64,000 nt of DNA from Microplitis mediator (taxonomy: Eukaryota > Arthropoda > Insecta > Hymenoptera > Braconidae). Made by a program: the position numbers and the translations under genes. The notes beneath the pieces are model-generated. The model was not told where the DNA came from. It saw only the letters and a list, made by a program, of their open reading frames with translations, and ran no database searches. Below, one piece after another: positions 46,914 through 60,007 of the stretch. The stretch lies in assembly GCF_029852145.1 (NCBI RefSeq), contig NC_079974.1:5641501-5705500 (forward strand), given 5' to 3'. Position 1 is the stretch's first letter; each line of letters starts with the position of its first letter.

Positions 46914-47022
46914 GCGCAGTATGCACTCGCTTCGCTCGTGCCTGCGCACCTGCGACTCGTGCTAAACGCATCGCGCTGACACATTATGAATCACTTACCT
47001 TACTAGTTACGCCAATAACTAT
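46914..47022. mobile_element. Partial GCGAAGC hairpin element
   Basis: Inverse of about 16559-16665, cut at the loop by the foldback element. GCTTCGC lies at 46929-46935. It occupies the same position relative to the gene segment as in copy 2. Confidence 0.75.
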
Positions 47023-48522
47023 TGAATTGTTATTTTTCAATAAATCAATTGTAAAAAAATAAAATCAAAATATGCACATTTAGAAAATTTTAAAAAATAC
47101 AGGTGCAATTTTTAAAAATATTTTTTTGTTATGGTTTATCGCCTAAAAAAAAACAAAGAATTATTAGACGTCTGCTAACTTCAGTATCATAAATAAAATT
47201 ATTATAATTTTTCAATCTAAACTGAGAGAATTTTACGGTATTTTTTGGTTATAATTTATAGAAAAATTACTAAGGTTAGGGGCCCAGTTTCTGACTTTTT
47301 TAGAGTGCTGGTTGGGGTTATATTATAACAATTAATGTAAAATTTAATTTAATGAGAAAAACAATTATTCTATCGACTAGTTTATGATTTGTCTATCTAT
47401 CCTCCTAACCTAAACTGTTTAGACTCCACTTAAAAATCGCTTCCTCAGCCGCATATGGCTAAAATATTTGTTCTTATTTAGTTGATATTTGCTATGTTTT
47501 TTAAATTGCCATTAATTAGGCTCAGAATAAATTACAATAAATTAAGAAAAAATTGATTTTCTTTTTGAAGTTATAGTTTTTCAACCCGTTGAGGACACAT
47601 AGGGTCCAATGGACTCCAGACAAATATTGAAGCATTTTTAAATCTAAAAAGACCCCGCTGGACCCCGTGTGTTCTCAACGGGTTAAGTAAGTAAGAAAAA
47701 AGTTACAAAGGTCAGAAACTAGGCCAGGGTCAATAACTGGCTCTTTTACCTTATATTTGTTAAGGAAATTATTAGATAATTACTTTTTTTTTCAACTTAA
47801 AAAAAAATATTATGACACTAAAATTAGCCGAGGTCTAATAATTTTTGGATTTTTTTTTAAACATTACATTTAAAAAAATTACACCTATGGGTTTTTTGAA
47901 CTTTATACATGTGCGTATTTTTATTGTTTTATTTTTTTTTTATTTTTCTAATTAAATTGTTGAAAAAAAAATTAGAACATTTTGAATTATCTGCTAATTT
48001 CAGGATCGTATTTTTTTTTTCAATTTTTTATCCGGAGTAATTTCTATTTTTTTAAATTAGAAAGTTAAATTTTGAATTAAATTTTTTGTTGTTATTCTGT
48101 GTTTTTAGAAGATTTTCGAATGATTTGAAATTTAGGAAATTAATTATTAGTCGTAAAATTAAATTACTTATATAAATTAATTACCTATATTAAAATAAAA
48201 TTTATTGATAAATCAAAAAGAGTGAGGAATTCGTTTTTTCAATATTTTATTTTTTAAAAATTAAGATTGAGCCTATGGTACATTATCATTAATTTCAATT
48301 ACATTATTATTTCATTATTTACAAAAAATATATTAAAATTATTAAATAAAACGTAAATTTTTAAAATATAATCATGATTCATTTATACAATCAAAACTTA
48401 TACTTAAAATTTAATTTATAAAAATAATAAAAACTAAAATAATATTTTATAGTAATAAATTACCATGTCATGAAAAATTATTTACAAAAAATTACAATCA
48501 TTATTAAAAACTCTTATTAAAA
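47023..48522 (-). other. 3' flank of copy 5
   Basis: Minus-oriented equivalent of 34019-35520. No separate gene is seen. Confidence 0.65.
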
Positions 48523-49656
48523 CTATGCTAGCTTACGTTTTTTAGAAGAACAAAAAATGCTGCCCATATCATGACAACTCTCACGTTTACGGATGTAGTT
48601 ATCTAGGACTTCAATTGTTATTTCCTGATCCTTTGCAGTTGCTGGTACAAGTTGACAGGTACTTCCAACCGAATTATCTTGTACTTCTCCAGCAGCTTGA
48701 GGTAAAGATGTCGAGGACCCATCTGAATCCGCACATTTTTTCTTCATCAGTCTATCACGATACTCCTGATAGGTGATTTTCTGCCGAGTACTTGATTGCT
48801 TCAATTCAGTTTTAGTGGAAACACTTTCTTGATCCGATCAACTGGAGCTTGTCACTATCCGATTCATTGAGTTAATTCGGACAGGTGGATTTTTAAATAA
48901 ACACATCACGCGTTTTCGTATTTTCGGTGACAGTTTATTTAAGACTTCTTTGAACTCCCTGTCCATCTCTATCAGCAGATCGAAGGTCACTTTTGTATCG
49001 AGCAGCCAAAACCAAAGATTCCCATCTATGACTTCGGGAATCTTCCACTGCGACGATTGGATGGTGAAATAAATACAATACGACGCCACAACTGCCGGTT
49101 TGTACTTCAGGCACATTGATGTCATCTGTAACGTGTAGTTCGCCATCTGCAGAAAAATCTTGCATAGTTGTTTGCAAGCTTTTATTTCTCTGCAGAATTC
49201 CGTGATGTAATGATGAGGGTGATTAACTCCCATCTTAAATCCCAGTGTTGCTAGAAGAATACGCTCATTTACTATGAGTGCTTTGACATTCTCCTGGAAC
49301 TCGGCAGTCGTAGTGTCCAGTTGTTGATCCCTGGTTTTCTTCAAACAGATATGAAGAGCACTTATTACCTCCTTCGATTTTTGTGGCTCTTCTTCAACCT
49401 TTGCCGCCACAAAAATTGCCGCCGTTGCAACTTCATAACGATGAAACTTGGCCAATGAATGGTGAATGAAAAATCTGCGCATGTACACTATGGCAGTATG
49501 TACACAAACTTCTGATAATTTAAGCCGCTTGCCTAAATCATTTATTAAGTAAGCGGCTTGTTGTTTATAGTCTAATTCCTTCTCCGCGCTGATACCATCC
49601 TTGAAGCTTGGAGAGTTCTTCAGCTCTTCTTTGTTCAAATACCACTTTTGCGCCAT
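48523..49656 (-). pseudogene. Cyclin T-like copy 5 with an internal stop
   Basis: Colinear with the 377-codon gene, but codon 273 is TGA (48835-48837) where other copies have TCA or TTA. The first frame therefore ends after 272 residues, keeping both cyclin folds (through about 250) but losing the EYR motif and basic tail, which remain readable downstream to the TAG at 48523. It shares K94, Q203, E230, R247, T295 and the final Ala with copy 3, its closest relative, but keeps L214. Confidence 0.92.
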
Positions 49657-50320
49657 TTTTATACAAAATTTTTCAGGATCTATCGAACTTCACTGTTAAC
49701 TTTCGTACTTTATACTGAAACAGCTTACGCACTTTGAAATAACACAATTTTGTTTTTTCCGTAAATTTTAATATATTCTCAGACGAACTGTCGGGTATGG
49801 AGTTCGAGAATAAAGTGAAAAAATATTGACAAGACTCTGATATTTATAGGATTTTATAACAAAGCAGTTTAAGATTTTGTCCTAGTGCAATTGTCACAAC
49901 AATGGATATGGGGGTAATTAGAAACTAATAGTTTGGGGCTGAAGAAATTTACCTGAGGTAGAAAAGGTCATTAGACTAATGACTCAAAATATTATGGTCA
50001 TTAGGGTTTGAATATTCAGGTGTGAACGTAATTAATTTTTCTGTGAACAACTCAAGACCTGATGGCGAATATTTAAGTACGTAATTGAATATTTATGTGG
50101 AAGTCTCAAATAATGAATTTAAAATTTTCTGAAAATTAAAGTACACGGAAATAAATAAACTGTGTACATTAAGAGCCGACAAATAATATAATGATAAAAT
50201 CATTAGTAAATATTATCATTCTAAATAGTAATTCTTTAACTTGTAATTCAAACGCAAATAACTATAGAATAAATATTAAAATTTATTGTTTATACAGGAA
50301 AAATTAATATTTGAGTTCCC
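49657..50320 (-). promoter_or_regulatory. Upstream region of copy 5
   Basis: Same TATA box and TGAGTCA/TAATGACC cluster as copies 2 and 3. Confidence 0.45.
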
Positions 50321-50413
50321 CGCATGGAAAAGTTATATATTGTTAAAAATATATATGGTGAATATGTGATAAATATATGGCTGCAAAAATATATATTCAC
50401 GAATATATGTTTT

Positions 50414-51928
50414 AGGTAGATTTTTTTAAAAATCTAGGTATTGTATTTGTCCGCATGGTCGATTTTTCAAGGAATTTTGTCACAACCTATCATAGTTAGT
50501 TGAGTAGAGTTCGAAAATACCATTCGTTGAAAAATTTATATATGTATGTATATATATATATATATATATATATGTAATAGAACCAAGTTTTGAGAACACG
50601 ATTGCGCCTAGAATCCTTATCGGGTGCTAATGAAATTTTTTACACTTATTCTATGAGCGATTACCACGGTTAAGTTCGGAGATGGGCTAAATCGTTCGAT
50701 TAGTTTAGAAGATATGGCTGTTTCAAATTCCCACGATTTTTCAAAAAAAAAACATTTTATCCACTTTCAAGTTCATATAACTTTAAAACTAAAACTCATA
50801 GATGATTTCCGTAAAAAGTATTTGAAAGCTTGTCTAATAAGCTTTAATTTATGACCTTAAACTTGATGTTTTGACCATTTCTTCAAATAATTTGATAGCC
50901 TTGAAAATTTTAATGGAATCAAAAAATGTTTTAAATATGGTGTTCATTCAACATCATTTATGCATTTCCCATTATAATCAAATTTCGTCAGTTGTATTTT
51001 ATTGTGCACAAAATAACCTGTAAATTTCACAGCTATTTTATATTTTAAAAGCATTTCTTTTATTACTTATGATGTATCAAATGTACCTCTACGACGTATG
51101 ATTATAACTGGTCTTGTCATTACGATTGCACCTACAGTTCTTATCGGATCTTAATGAAATTTTTCACACTTATTCTATAGGCGATTATCTTGATCAAGTT
51201 CAAAGATGGGCTGAATCGTTTGAATAGTTGTGAAGTTATGGCTGTTTGAAATTTCCACGAGTTTTCGAAAAAATCAGTTTTTATTCACTGTTGAAGTTCA
51301 TATAACATTAAAACTAAAACTGATAGACAACTCCAGTAAAAATTATTTGAAAGATTGTCTGATAAGCTTTAATTAAAGACCTTAAACTTAATGTTTTGAC
51401 CATTTCTTCCAATAATTTGATAGCCTTAAAAATTTTAATGGAATCAAAAAATGTTGAAAATATGGTTTTCATTTCACATAACTTATGCATTTCCCATTAT
51501 AATACAATTTTGTCAGTTGTATTATAGTGTGAACAAAATAACCTGTAAATTTCACTGCTATTTTATATTTTAAAAGTATTTTTTTTATTATTTATGCTGT
51601 TTCAATCGTACCTGTACGTCCTATAATTATAACTGATCTTGCCATCGTAATAGTCATTACAATTATGATCTCATACTAATTAAAATTTCTATACTTTGTT
51701 TACGTGAAGGTTAGTTTAGTAAATTACCTATATAATGTTTTGTCAAACCAACTATCTGAAGTTCTCTATCGAAAATAGTCGTTGTCTTTTTTTACTCTTA
51801 CTCTTAGAAAACGAGCCTAATTTCATATCATGACTATACACTAACATGTATCACAAGATATGTATGTATGAAACTTTTTATATAGATTAATTGGAAAATC
51901 TACCTTCCATTTCGGCTGCCGAATGGCC
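50414..51928. mobile_element. 1.5-kb insertion with AGGTAGATTTTT ends
   Basis: The left end AGGTAGATTTTTTTAAAAATC is echoed by 'aaaatctacct' near the right end, which finishes with a small hairpin CCATTTCGGCTGCCGAATGG. Inside is a (TA)n tract (50541-50573) and a 524-bp imperfect tandem duplication beginning near 50601 and 51125. No coding region survives. Confidence 0.7.
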
Positions 51929-52814
51929 TTTTTTTTACATATATTGGAGTATATATTTTTAATAATATATTTCTTTTCATATAATGTTTTATATTTCTCT
52001 ATATATATAATCTCATATAATTCTCAATGTATTTTTGTCATATATGGATGGTATATATGTAATTTATAAAGTACAGTATCATAAAATTTACATATATTTT
52101 GACTCATATAATTTGTGATATATTGTCTGTATATAATTGATCGTATATGGAAGAACTTATATGTTTAAATCTATGGTTTATGGTATAATTTTCCAATAGA
52201 TAAAAAATTATTTTTTTCTCGATATATTGAAAATTATAGTCTTTATACACCTATATTTTTTTAAAGCTGCCTAATAGCATAGAAATGAAAATTGCAAACT
52301 GAAATGCATGGTTTTTGCTATGTAACATACCATAGTACGAAAAATATGTATAGTACTATATATTTTGCAATATACTGGAAAACTTATATAAAAAATATAC
52401 ATCATACTGTATATTAACAAAGATACTACTTTCAATACAATATATCAATATATCATAATAAAATATACCAAGATATATATGCTAAACATACATGAAAAAA
52501 TTTATATTGATAAATATACACAGAAAAAAAGGTTGACTTGGCCCAAGATAATTTTTGCCTTCATTTTTTTATTCTTGGGCTGAGCAATTGGGTTTTTTTA
52601 ATCCGAGAACTTTTTCTTCGACTAATACTATAAAAATATTGTGTCAAGAATAATTAAATTTTAATTCAAGTTAAATCATCTTGATTCAAGAATAATTATT
52701 TTAAATCAAATTTATTTTGTTTCCAACTAAGTAAAAAAAACTATCGAAACAAGATACTTTTCTGTCTTGGTTGGTGAGTATAGTAAATTGTCACAATATA
52801 TATCAACATCTCAA

Positions 52815-52965
52815 CCCTGATTAAAACAAATGATTAAAAAGTATTTAAAATGATTTGTTTTTTAATCATTTTAAATACTTTTTAATCCTTCAAATCATTT
52901 CTAATCCTGTCTCTTATGGACATTTCACGTGTGAAATCATTTTTAATCATTTTGTTTAATCAGGG
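52815..52965. mobile_element. 151-bp CCCTGATTAAA MITE
   Basis: CCCTGATTAAAAC and GTTTAATCAGGG ends, nested in the 1485-bp element. The inverse copy starts near 63878 and runs off the window. Confidence 0.8.
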
Positions 52966-53413
52966 AAACCAAGAACTTTTTTTGCGTGGCAGAAGAACAT
53001 TTACTCTCAGTTTGAGAAAACTACATTATCGACTCAAGACAACGGTCTATTGTAATGAGAAAATTTTAATTTTGATTTAAATGAATTATAATCTTAACTT
53101 AATAAAATAACTTTTCTTGAATCATGCAAATATTTACTTCACGGAAGACATAAAATTCTCCCATTGATGATTTTTTTTTTTGACTTAAAAAAATGTAGTC
53201 TCGATTCAAGAATATAAATGACTCTACTTGAAAAAATATATCGTCCTATATTTTTGAGTGAATTTAACCTAGTATAAATATTAAATGTTTTGAAGCAGGA
53301 AATAATATGTGTATATTCAGAATATCACGATACGGCAGTAGAGGGGATAAGAAATAAACATCCTCGATTAATGGTTTATGAACAACTGAAGAAAAAATAA
53401 ATGGTTTACTCAT

Positions 53414-53478
53414 GGTAGGAATCGAACCCAGACCGATTCGGCATCACGCGAGAACTTTACCAGTTATGCTATCCGATC
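53414..53478 (-). tRNA. tRNA-like sequence in the 1485-bp element
   Basis: On the minus strand an A box (TAGCATAACTGG) and a B box (GGTTCGATTCC) are present. The central part resembles the units at 10542 and 10774 (GCCGAATCGGTCTGGG against ACCGAATTGGTCTGGG), but the acceptor stem is poor. Confidence 0.55.
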
Positions 53479-54149
53479 ATTCCCTGAGCGTTCGTTTACT
53501 TTACCTATATGCAGTAAGCACACTGTACAACGTAGAGTCTACACTACCGCCGTACAGTTAGCGTTCCCAAGAGAATTTTTGCGTTGGGCCGTGAACGCAG
53601 TTGCTGTTGGTTCAAACGTCTACGCTTACTCGCCGCAACACAACAAAATACTTGAACCAAGATATTTCTTACCATTGAGTCGAGTACCTTCAATTCTTGA
53701 CTCGAGTCACAAATTATCTCGATTCAAAATACATTATTCTTAAACAAAGAATATTTTACTTTTCTGACAATTGATTATATATTGGGGCAAAATATTTATT
53801 TTTCTCACTTTAAGAAAATATTTCTTACTTCAAGAAACATATATTATATCGGTTGAATAAAAAAAAAATCTTATGCCAAGATGACTAAATTTAAAAAAAT
53901 TTTTTTCTTGAACCAAGAAAATTTTCGTTTTCATTCAAAATTGCAAAAAATATTCTTGCGCTAAAAAAAAATTTCTTGCGCCAAGGTATCCTTTTTTTCT
54001 GTGTATGATCAATATATTGTAGCAATATATTTTTTTCAATATATTATCATATATTAATATGGCGAAAATATAAATATTATTTTATATATTGTGCAATATA
54101 TCACATTGTAAAATTCATATATTTTTTCAGATATGAAGTTTTTTCATGC

Positions 54150-55666
54150 GGAATGCGTGAAATTTTTTTTTATATAAAATAAATATAAACTAAATAAAAT
54201 GTTTAAATAATGTTAATTTTTGGTTAAAGGCGGCATAAATCAACATTGTCAATATATTATTAAGAATAAATTTACAAATTATGTTTTGAGAGCTAGGGGT
54301 ACCAAAAGGTTCCGTCGTACTGTCTGAGCAAAACCTGCATGAAATTATTGCAAATTTCAAGTCTGAGGTGATGGTATAAGTGCCGATTGGGCCCATCCTA
54401 GGGGCTTACCCCATCTGGCGTCACGTGAGCGACTCCTTTCAGCAAGATCGAGTCTCCTCTTGTCCAGCTGCTCCGTCTATTCTGCACCCGGGCTGTCACC
54501 CAACGTTGTTAAGGTTTTTCCCTGTCGTATGATGTTTTAAGACCCGAGACGCTTCTATGCCAACATTCTCTTCTATGATCAACATAGAATATCCCGGTTT
54601 TATCGAGGTCCTTCATCGGCTTAAGTATCGTCTAATTTAGGTACCAGAGTTTTTCCGTAATCTTGCAAAAATTCCATTATTTCACAACATTTTCGTTTTT
54701 ATTAAATAAATTACATAATTTTCTGTGATCCTATTATTTATTCCTTTAGAGTCAGAGGATCTCGAAACGTCTCCGTTTGAGACTAGTGGGGAGAGCGCGA
54801 ATCGTAGAGTCCCGTGAGCATGTATGAGTGACATGTGAGAGTATTAGTGAGCCTGTGAGTACCCTTCCACTCGTTTGAAACTCGCGCTGCGTTCATCGAC
54901 AGAGCCGTAGTTAGTATTGTTGACGTGAGGAAATAGTCTCCAAAAGTAAGGTTAGAAAAATTAAAAAAATTTTATACATTGCTATGTAATTGCAATATTA
55001 CATAACTATATTTATAATGAATCCAAATATTGTTCTTACTTTGAATTTAAGTCCTTTGATATTTATTATTTGATAAATTAAAAATAAAACATAAAATAAT
55101 TGTTACTTCCCGCTTAGGTGAAATTCTTCGCCTTATAATACGGCCCTGTCACATTTGCTTCGCGCTCTTCCTAATTCTATCGGGCTCCGCCAGACCGAAG
55201 AGTGGGGTTTTAAGGTCAGACTCTAAAGGGTCAACTAAACAGGCAGTGTTTGAGAAAATAAGATTCTCGAGACTTGTGTTTTTCCCCGAGATCTTACAAT
55301 TTATTATCTTGGAAAATTCTAAAGTTATTTAAGTAGTTTTCTAGCTATACATTATACTTAATTCGGTTCTATAGTTCGTCTGGCGCCTATAGTATAATTC
55401 AGTTCAAAGTCGTTGCTAACATAGAGCCAACTATTTAGTTCAATGAATAAAAATGAATTTAAGTAAAACTTTTGTTCAGCACCCCTGTGTTTGACTAAAC
55501 GTTTCCGCGCAATTCTTCATTACAATAACCAAGCAAAACATTGTATCAGCATTGCCTGCAGAGTATTTTAGATTATAATTCATTTACAATTAAATTTAGA
55601 TAACTTTCATACCTTTTTGACCTGGTTCTACTGTGCGCTAAATTGACATAAGTTCTATTAAGGGTA
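54150..55666 (-). repeat. B module (copy 5 segment)
   Basis: Minus-oriented match to 8924-10436, including the recurrent 68-residue frame at 54190-54396. It ends at 'attaagggta', the same axis point as the other copies. Confidence 0.8.
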
Positions 55667-55817
55667 CCCTGATTAAACAAAATGATTAAAAATGATTTAA
55701 AATGACTTGTTTTTTAATTATTTTAAATACTTTTTAATCCTTCAAATCATTTCTAATCCTGTCTTTTATGGACATTGAACGTGTGAAATCACTTTTAAGC
55801 ATTTTGTTTAATTAGAG
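55667..55817. mobile_element. 151-bp CCCTGATTAAA MITE at the B/X junction
   Basis: Ends CCCTGATTAAAC and GTTTAATTAGAG with TA on both sides; the empty site 'aagggtagatcag' is at 24619-24631. Confidence 0.88.
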
Positions 55818-55819
55818 TA

Positions 55820-56515
55820 GATCAGTATACTTGAGTTCATTAGGTTATGTGCTTATATTTATTAGTTGATTTTAACACGAAAAATGTGTTAAATTTACAC
55901 ATATGTTCTGTTAAAAAAACAGATTTTATGTGTTCAATTTTTTTTAACATAAAATTTGTGTTAAGGATCAACAGAAACGCAATGTGTTGAATTGACGTGA
56001 AAATTTGTGTAGACCGTTTGCAACAGACGATTTGTGTTGAAGTTAACACAATATTTCTAACTGTGTAAAATATATGGTTTCAAAATAAATTATTTCACAT
56101 TTAATTATTACTTACACCATTAGAACCTCCAAGACTGAATGATTTATTTACGTTTTATTTGGTAAAACAATAGTAGAAAAAAGATTCAAGCTTCAGTTTA
56201 AATTAACTATCGTAATATGATTGTTTACCCTTTTGTTATACTATTTTGAAAATTAACTAAGAAGTTTTTGAAATTTCGCGCCATTATTTGCAATCGATAT
56301 ATCGATAGTTTCACCCTGTAAAATCAGACTATCGATTGTCATTTAAAATAAAAATCAATAGTCGACTTTCCATATGTGACAAATAAATACCATGTAATAT
56401 GAACAAAAAACTCTTTTTACTAGATATTCATTGGGACAAAACTCTGTACTAACAGAAGGCATTCACAGAATTTAAACATCTCGTCACTTAAAGAAATTTG
56501 TAAAGAAACACAAAT
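55820..56515. repeat. X module, second copy
   Basis: Same as 24627-25782 without its roughly 430-bp extra part. It joins an inverted B module to a plus-oriented B fragment. Confidence 0.75.
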
Positions 56516-56587
56516 ACTTAAATAACTTTAGAATTTTCCAAGATAATAAATTGTAAGATCTCGGGGAAAAACACAAGTCTCGAGAAT
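56516..56587 (+). repeat. B module fragment, continued at 61583
   Basis: Matches 11290-11360 and breaks off at 'tctcgagaatc'; the continuation 'ttattttctcaaacactgcc' starts after 61582. Confidence 0.85.
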
Positions 56588-56917
56588 CCGGAGACACGGT
56601 AGTGTCTCGCGCCAAGTACGCGTTCCAAACATGTACAACATGTGTGTCGCGTCGGTGTGAGACGACCGTGTCTCTATTCTCGAACCATATGTCACTTTAA
56701 CCTCACTCATATTTTAAATCCAAATTAATAAATTATTGGGCTTTGTCAGCCTATAATATTAGTTCAGTTATTCATAATTATTATATTCCTATTTAATTTT
56801 CATAAATTTAAACTGTTTTTGTTAATTTAATAAAAAATTAAAAATTACAAAATTTTAATGCCCCCGTTTTTCGGATCTAACGAAGAAATTACTACGATAA
56901 GACGAATTTTCGGCTAT

Positions 56918-57082
56918 TGGCTACCTTCATGTTACACTTGATGATATGAAGTTAGCTTATGCTTACTTTCCAGCTTTAAATTCTTCTCCTTCGATTTAAT
57001 TGGCTACCTTCATGTTACACTTGATGACATGAAGTTAGCTTATGCTTACTTTCCAGCTAAATTCTTCTCCTTCGATTTAATA
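56918..57082 (+). repeat. 82-bp direct duplication
   Basis: Two adjacent copies of a unit starting 'ggctaccttcatgttacact' and ending 'cttctccttcgatttaat', differing at a few positions. Confidence 0.85.
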
Positions 57083-57455
57083 GCAATTACACGTCAAGTT
57101 CTGTTTTTTATTTTTCTGAATACTAGTTGAGTGCAATATACAGTGCAACTTGACAAAAAATCTCACTGCAAATCTTTTGCTGTTTTACGTCAGATGTACA
57201 TTTTGAGCAAGTTGACGTCAACTTGCAGACCGAGTCGCTTTGGGGAAAGTGAGGACATCATCAAGTTGAAAACTTAGCTTGCCCGAAATTAATACCCTAC
57301 ATTTGACGGCAAAATGACGATAAAAAAGGTAAAGAGCAAGATTTGTGGTAAACTCTCTGTCATTTGCACTGTATTTCACACTAATGATGTAGTTAAAATA
57401 CTAAACAACAGAAGTTGACGTATATTAACTGTTATATTGAAGAAAAATTTGTTCA

Positions 57456-57598
57456 CCCGGGAAAAAATGTTTTTATAAAATTTTATACAATTTTGTAAAA
57501 TTTTGTAAGATTTTATAAGATTTCACAGCAAAATTTTATAAAATATTACCAGGCCATTTTGTGTATAATAAAATTTTATAAAAACATTTTTTCCCGGG
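57456..57598. mobile_element. 143-bp MITE with CCCGGGAAAAAATG ends
   Basis: CCCGGGAAAAAATGTTTTTA and its inverse, flanked by CA on each side; interior made of 'aaaattttataaaa' variants. Confidence 0.85.
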
Positions 57599-57603
57599 CA
57601 GAA

Positions 57604-57982
57604 ATTTTAAAATTCACCCCTGATAGCCACTTTATCCACAACTTAACTTCAAGCTACTGCTGTATTCTAAAGCCAACTTTAAGGAAAGTGTTGGAGAGCA
57701 ACCAGTTACCTTTAAGTTGACAGTAAATTGTCTGTACCTTGAATTCAATTTGATTACAAGTATTACTGCCAGTCAATGACGTTAAGTTGATTGAGTTTCA
57801 CTTCAAATTAACGGCAAGTTTTTCTATCAAATTACATTCAGATGACGGTGTTAAATTTGCATCAACTTGCACGTAAGTATTCTCCAGCCAAGGCTTGCCA
57901 GAAATTTGTCGTTAAGTTAGCCGTAAATGTTTCACTGCAGAACTTGCTAAACAATTATCTTTAAAGTGTGGCTATCAGGGAT
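57604..57982 (+). mobile_element. CCTGATAGCCAC element, copy 1
   Basis: Short ends CCTGATAGCCAC and GTGGCTATCAGG; the interior is many variants of 'caacttaacgtcaa' and 'ttgaattcaatttga'. The inverse copy is at 60008-60370. Confidence 0.75.
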
Positions 57983-59697
57983 TCCGCAGCAATCTAGGAT
58001 ACCACAGTATCAGCTCCGAAATTGAAATGATACTTTTGACATCTCGATGACTACAGTATATATAAAAAATATCAGTCTAACTTTTAGCTCTCATATCATA
58101 CACGTAAAATAACGTGTACAATTGACGTGAAATTATAGCTGTTTTATACCAAGTTTATATGTGATTTTATGTGTGGGAGAGAGCAATGAATTGAAATGAC
58201 ACTTTTTGCGTACTAGACCTCATCGAGATGTCAAATGTTTCACATCAAGTTTTGAGTTAGAATGTTGATCATCTAGAAAGCTAGAGATCTAGAGAGATCA
58301 TTCTCGCCACCGGATTGGTCTAGTTAGATTTCCAAGTGTACGACAATTTTTTGCTAAAGTCGTTATCAGGATATATCCTCATTCCGTTGCAATGACCCTA
58401 AAGCCACTCTAGGTAGAAATTGACAGTAATTTGACGTTGAAATTACCTGAAATTTGCTGCCCAAGTTCAACTCGCCCGCAGGGTCAACCGATAGACCGAT
58501 TTTTTTTTAGTCAATATTGGGAAACTTAGAATTCTGATACGCCAACTGGTGGCTAAAGCTATAACTACTCGAAGTAGGCTAAATTATGAATGTTTACGTG
58601 TGTCTATACGTCTAGCAGCTAATATGAGTAATAAATACTTAATTGTCTCTATAATTATTGTGTACCTGTGAATTAAAAAATTGTTTTCGTTCAATTAAAA
58701 AAAAATTTCGAATTTATAAACATGGAATTTCCATCAAAAACAAGTATATGTAACATATATTGTTTGTATACATCTTTGTTAATTTTGAATATTTATCTGA
58801 TAATATGTTTAAGATGAATAAAAAAAAATATGTATGTATAATAATTATTATTGTACCTACAATTCATAATAAATATATGTCTTTTTCATAAAAAATTACT
58901 TATTTAAAATGTTTATTTAATCCTGTTGACAGCAAATAATTAACAAGATACATATAAAAGTATCGACACCAAAATATAATTTTTGTTAAGTAGAAATTTT
59001 CATGACCTAAATTTATATTAGATTTTTTATTTATTCTTTTAATTTAATAATTATATTTTTCATAAAAATGTTTAAACATCTGAACTAATTAATTAATAAT
59101 CTCGTTATACACCCGATCAACTTCTTTATGTAATTGGACTTAATCTATAACGTAATTAATTTCAAGTATAGAATTGATGTATTAAAGGTATGACAATAAT
59201 GTAGGATTATTTCCTTTATTTATAAATATATTTAGGATGTATTGAAATTCAACCCAATAATGAACTATTGAACTAAAAAAAAAAAGTGCATATTTGAATG
59301 AATTTATGAATTTAAATTGAGTTATTATTTGATTAGTGTATGAATTGATTTTTATCATGTGCTAGTACATTAATAATTAAGAAAATAATCCATCTTATGG
59401 ATTCAATTTTTCGATTTACTTAATCAAATCATTTATTTTGTCATTATATAAGCCTAAATAATTTATAACTTTTCCTCATTTTTCAATAATTAGTACTGTT
59501 TCATACAAGTTTATACTGTAATCATTATTATCCACTCAAACTTATACATTAGTATGTTCTTTATTTTTTTTAATTCCTGCCGCGCTAGAGTTCAAACCAA
59601 AAACAATCAAAATCTACATTAACTTTATGGCAATTTCTGGATCCTTAGGCGGGACACAGCTTAAGATCACTTCACTTATGTCATTTAGGGCCAGTTT

Positions 59698-59830
59698 TTC
59701 AATCCGAGTTTATTTTTATCCGGGTTTTAATTATCATTGCTGGTATATCTATATATTATTAATATATAGGTATACTAGCAATATTAATTAAAACCCGGAT
59801 AAAAATCAACTCGGTTTGAAAAACTGGCCC
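59698..59830. mobile_element. 133-bp MITE with GGGCCAGTTTTTCAA ends
   Basis: Nearly full-length palindrome (GGGCCAGTTTTTCAATCCG ... CGGTTTGAAAAACTGGCCC) with TTA on both sides, a size of target duplication typical of PIF/Harbinger elements. Confidence 0.88.
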
Positions 59831-60007
59831 TTAGTTGACAGAAAGCCTCGCCAGAATTTGACGTCACATTGACCGCCGAAAATTAGTGTCGAATCCTTTG
59901 ATGGTAATTTGTTATGAATTCGGAAGCAATTCAGCTATCGGAGGTTCTCCCTATACCTTTCCGGCAACACTTTCTGTTAACTTACTTTCCAAAAGCGGGC
60001 ATACGTT

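Larger units (their letters stand above)
52519..54003. mobile_element. 1485-bp TA-flanked element with a tRNA-like centre
   Basis: Ends CACAGAAAAAAAGG and CCTTTTTTTCTGTG, TA duplicated (52517-52518, 54004-54005); the empty site is at 27105-27115. Inside are words such as 'cttgattcaagaat', a nested 151-bp MITE and a tRNA-like sequence. A second copy, inverted, starts at 62840. Confidence 0.9.
50321..54149. mobile_element. AT-rich MITE of copy 5, split by two insertions
   Basis: The MITE equivalent to 26965-27825 is divided by the insertions at 50414-51928 and 52519-54003. Confidence 0.75.

Noticed and set aside
51900..51928. Helitron 3' end at the 50414-51928 insertion
   Set aside because: A terminal hairpin is present, but the CTRR end is missing and inverted AGGTAGATTTT sequences are seen instead.
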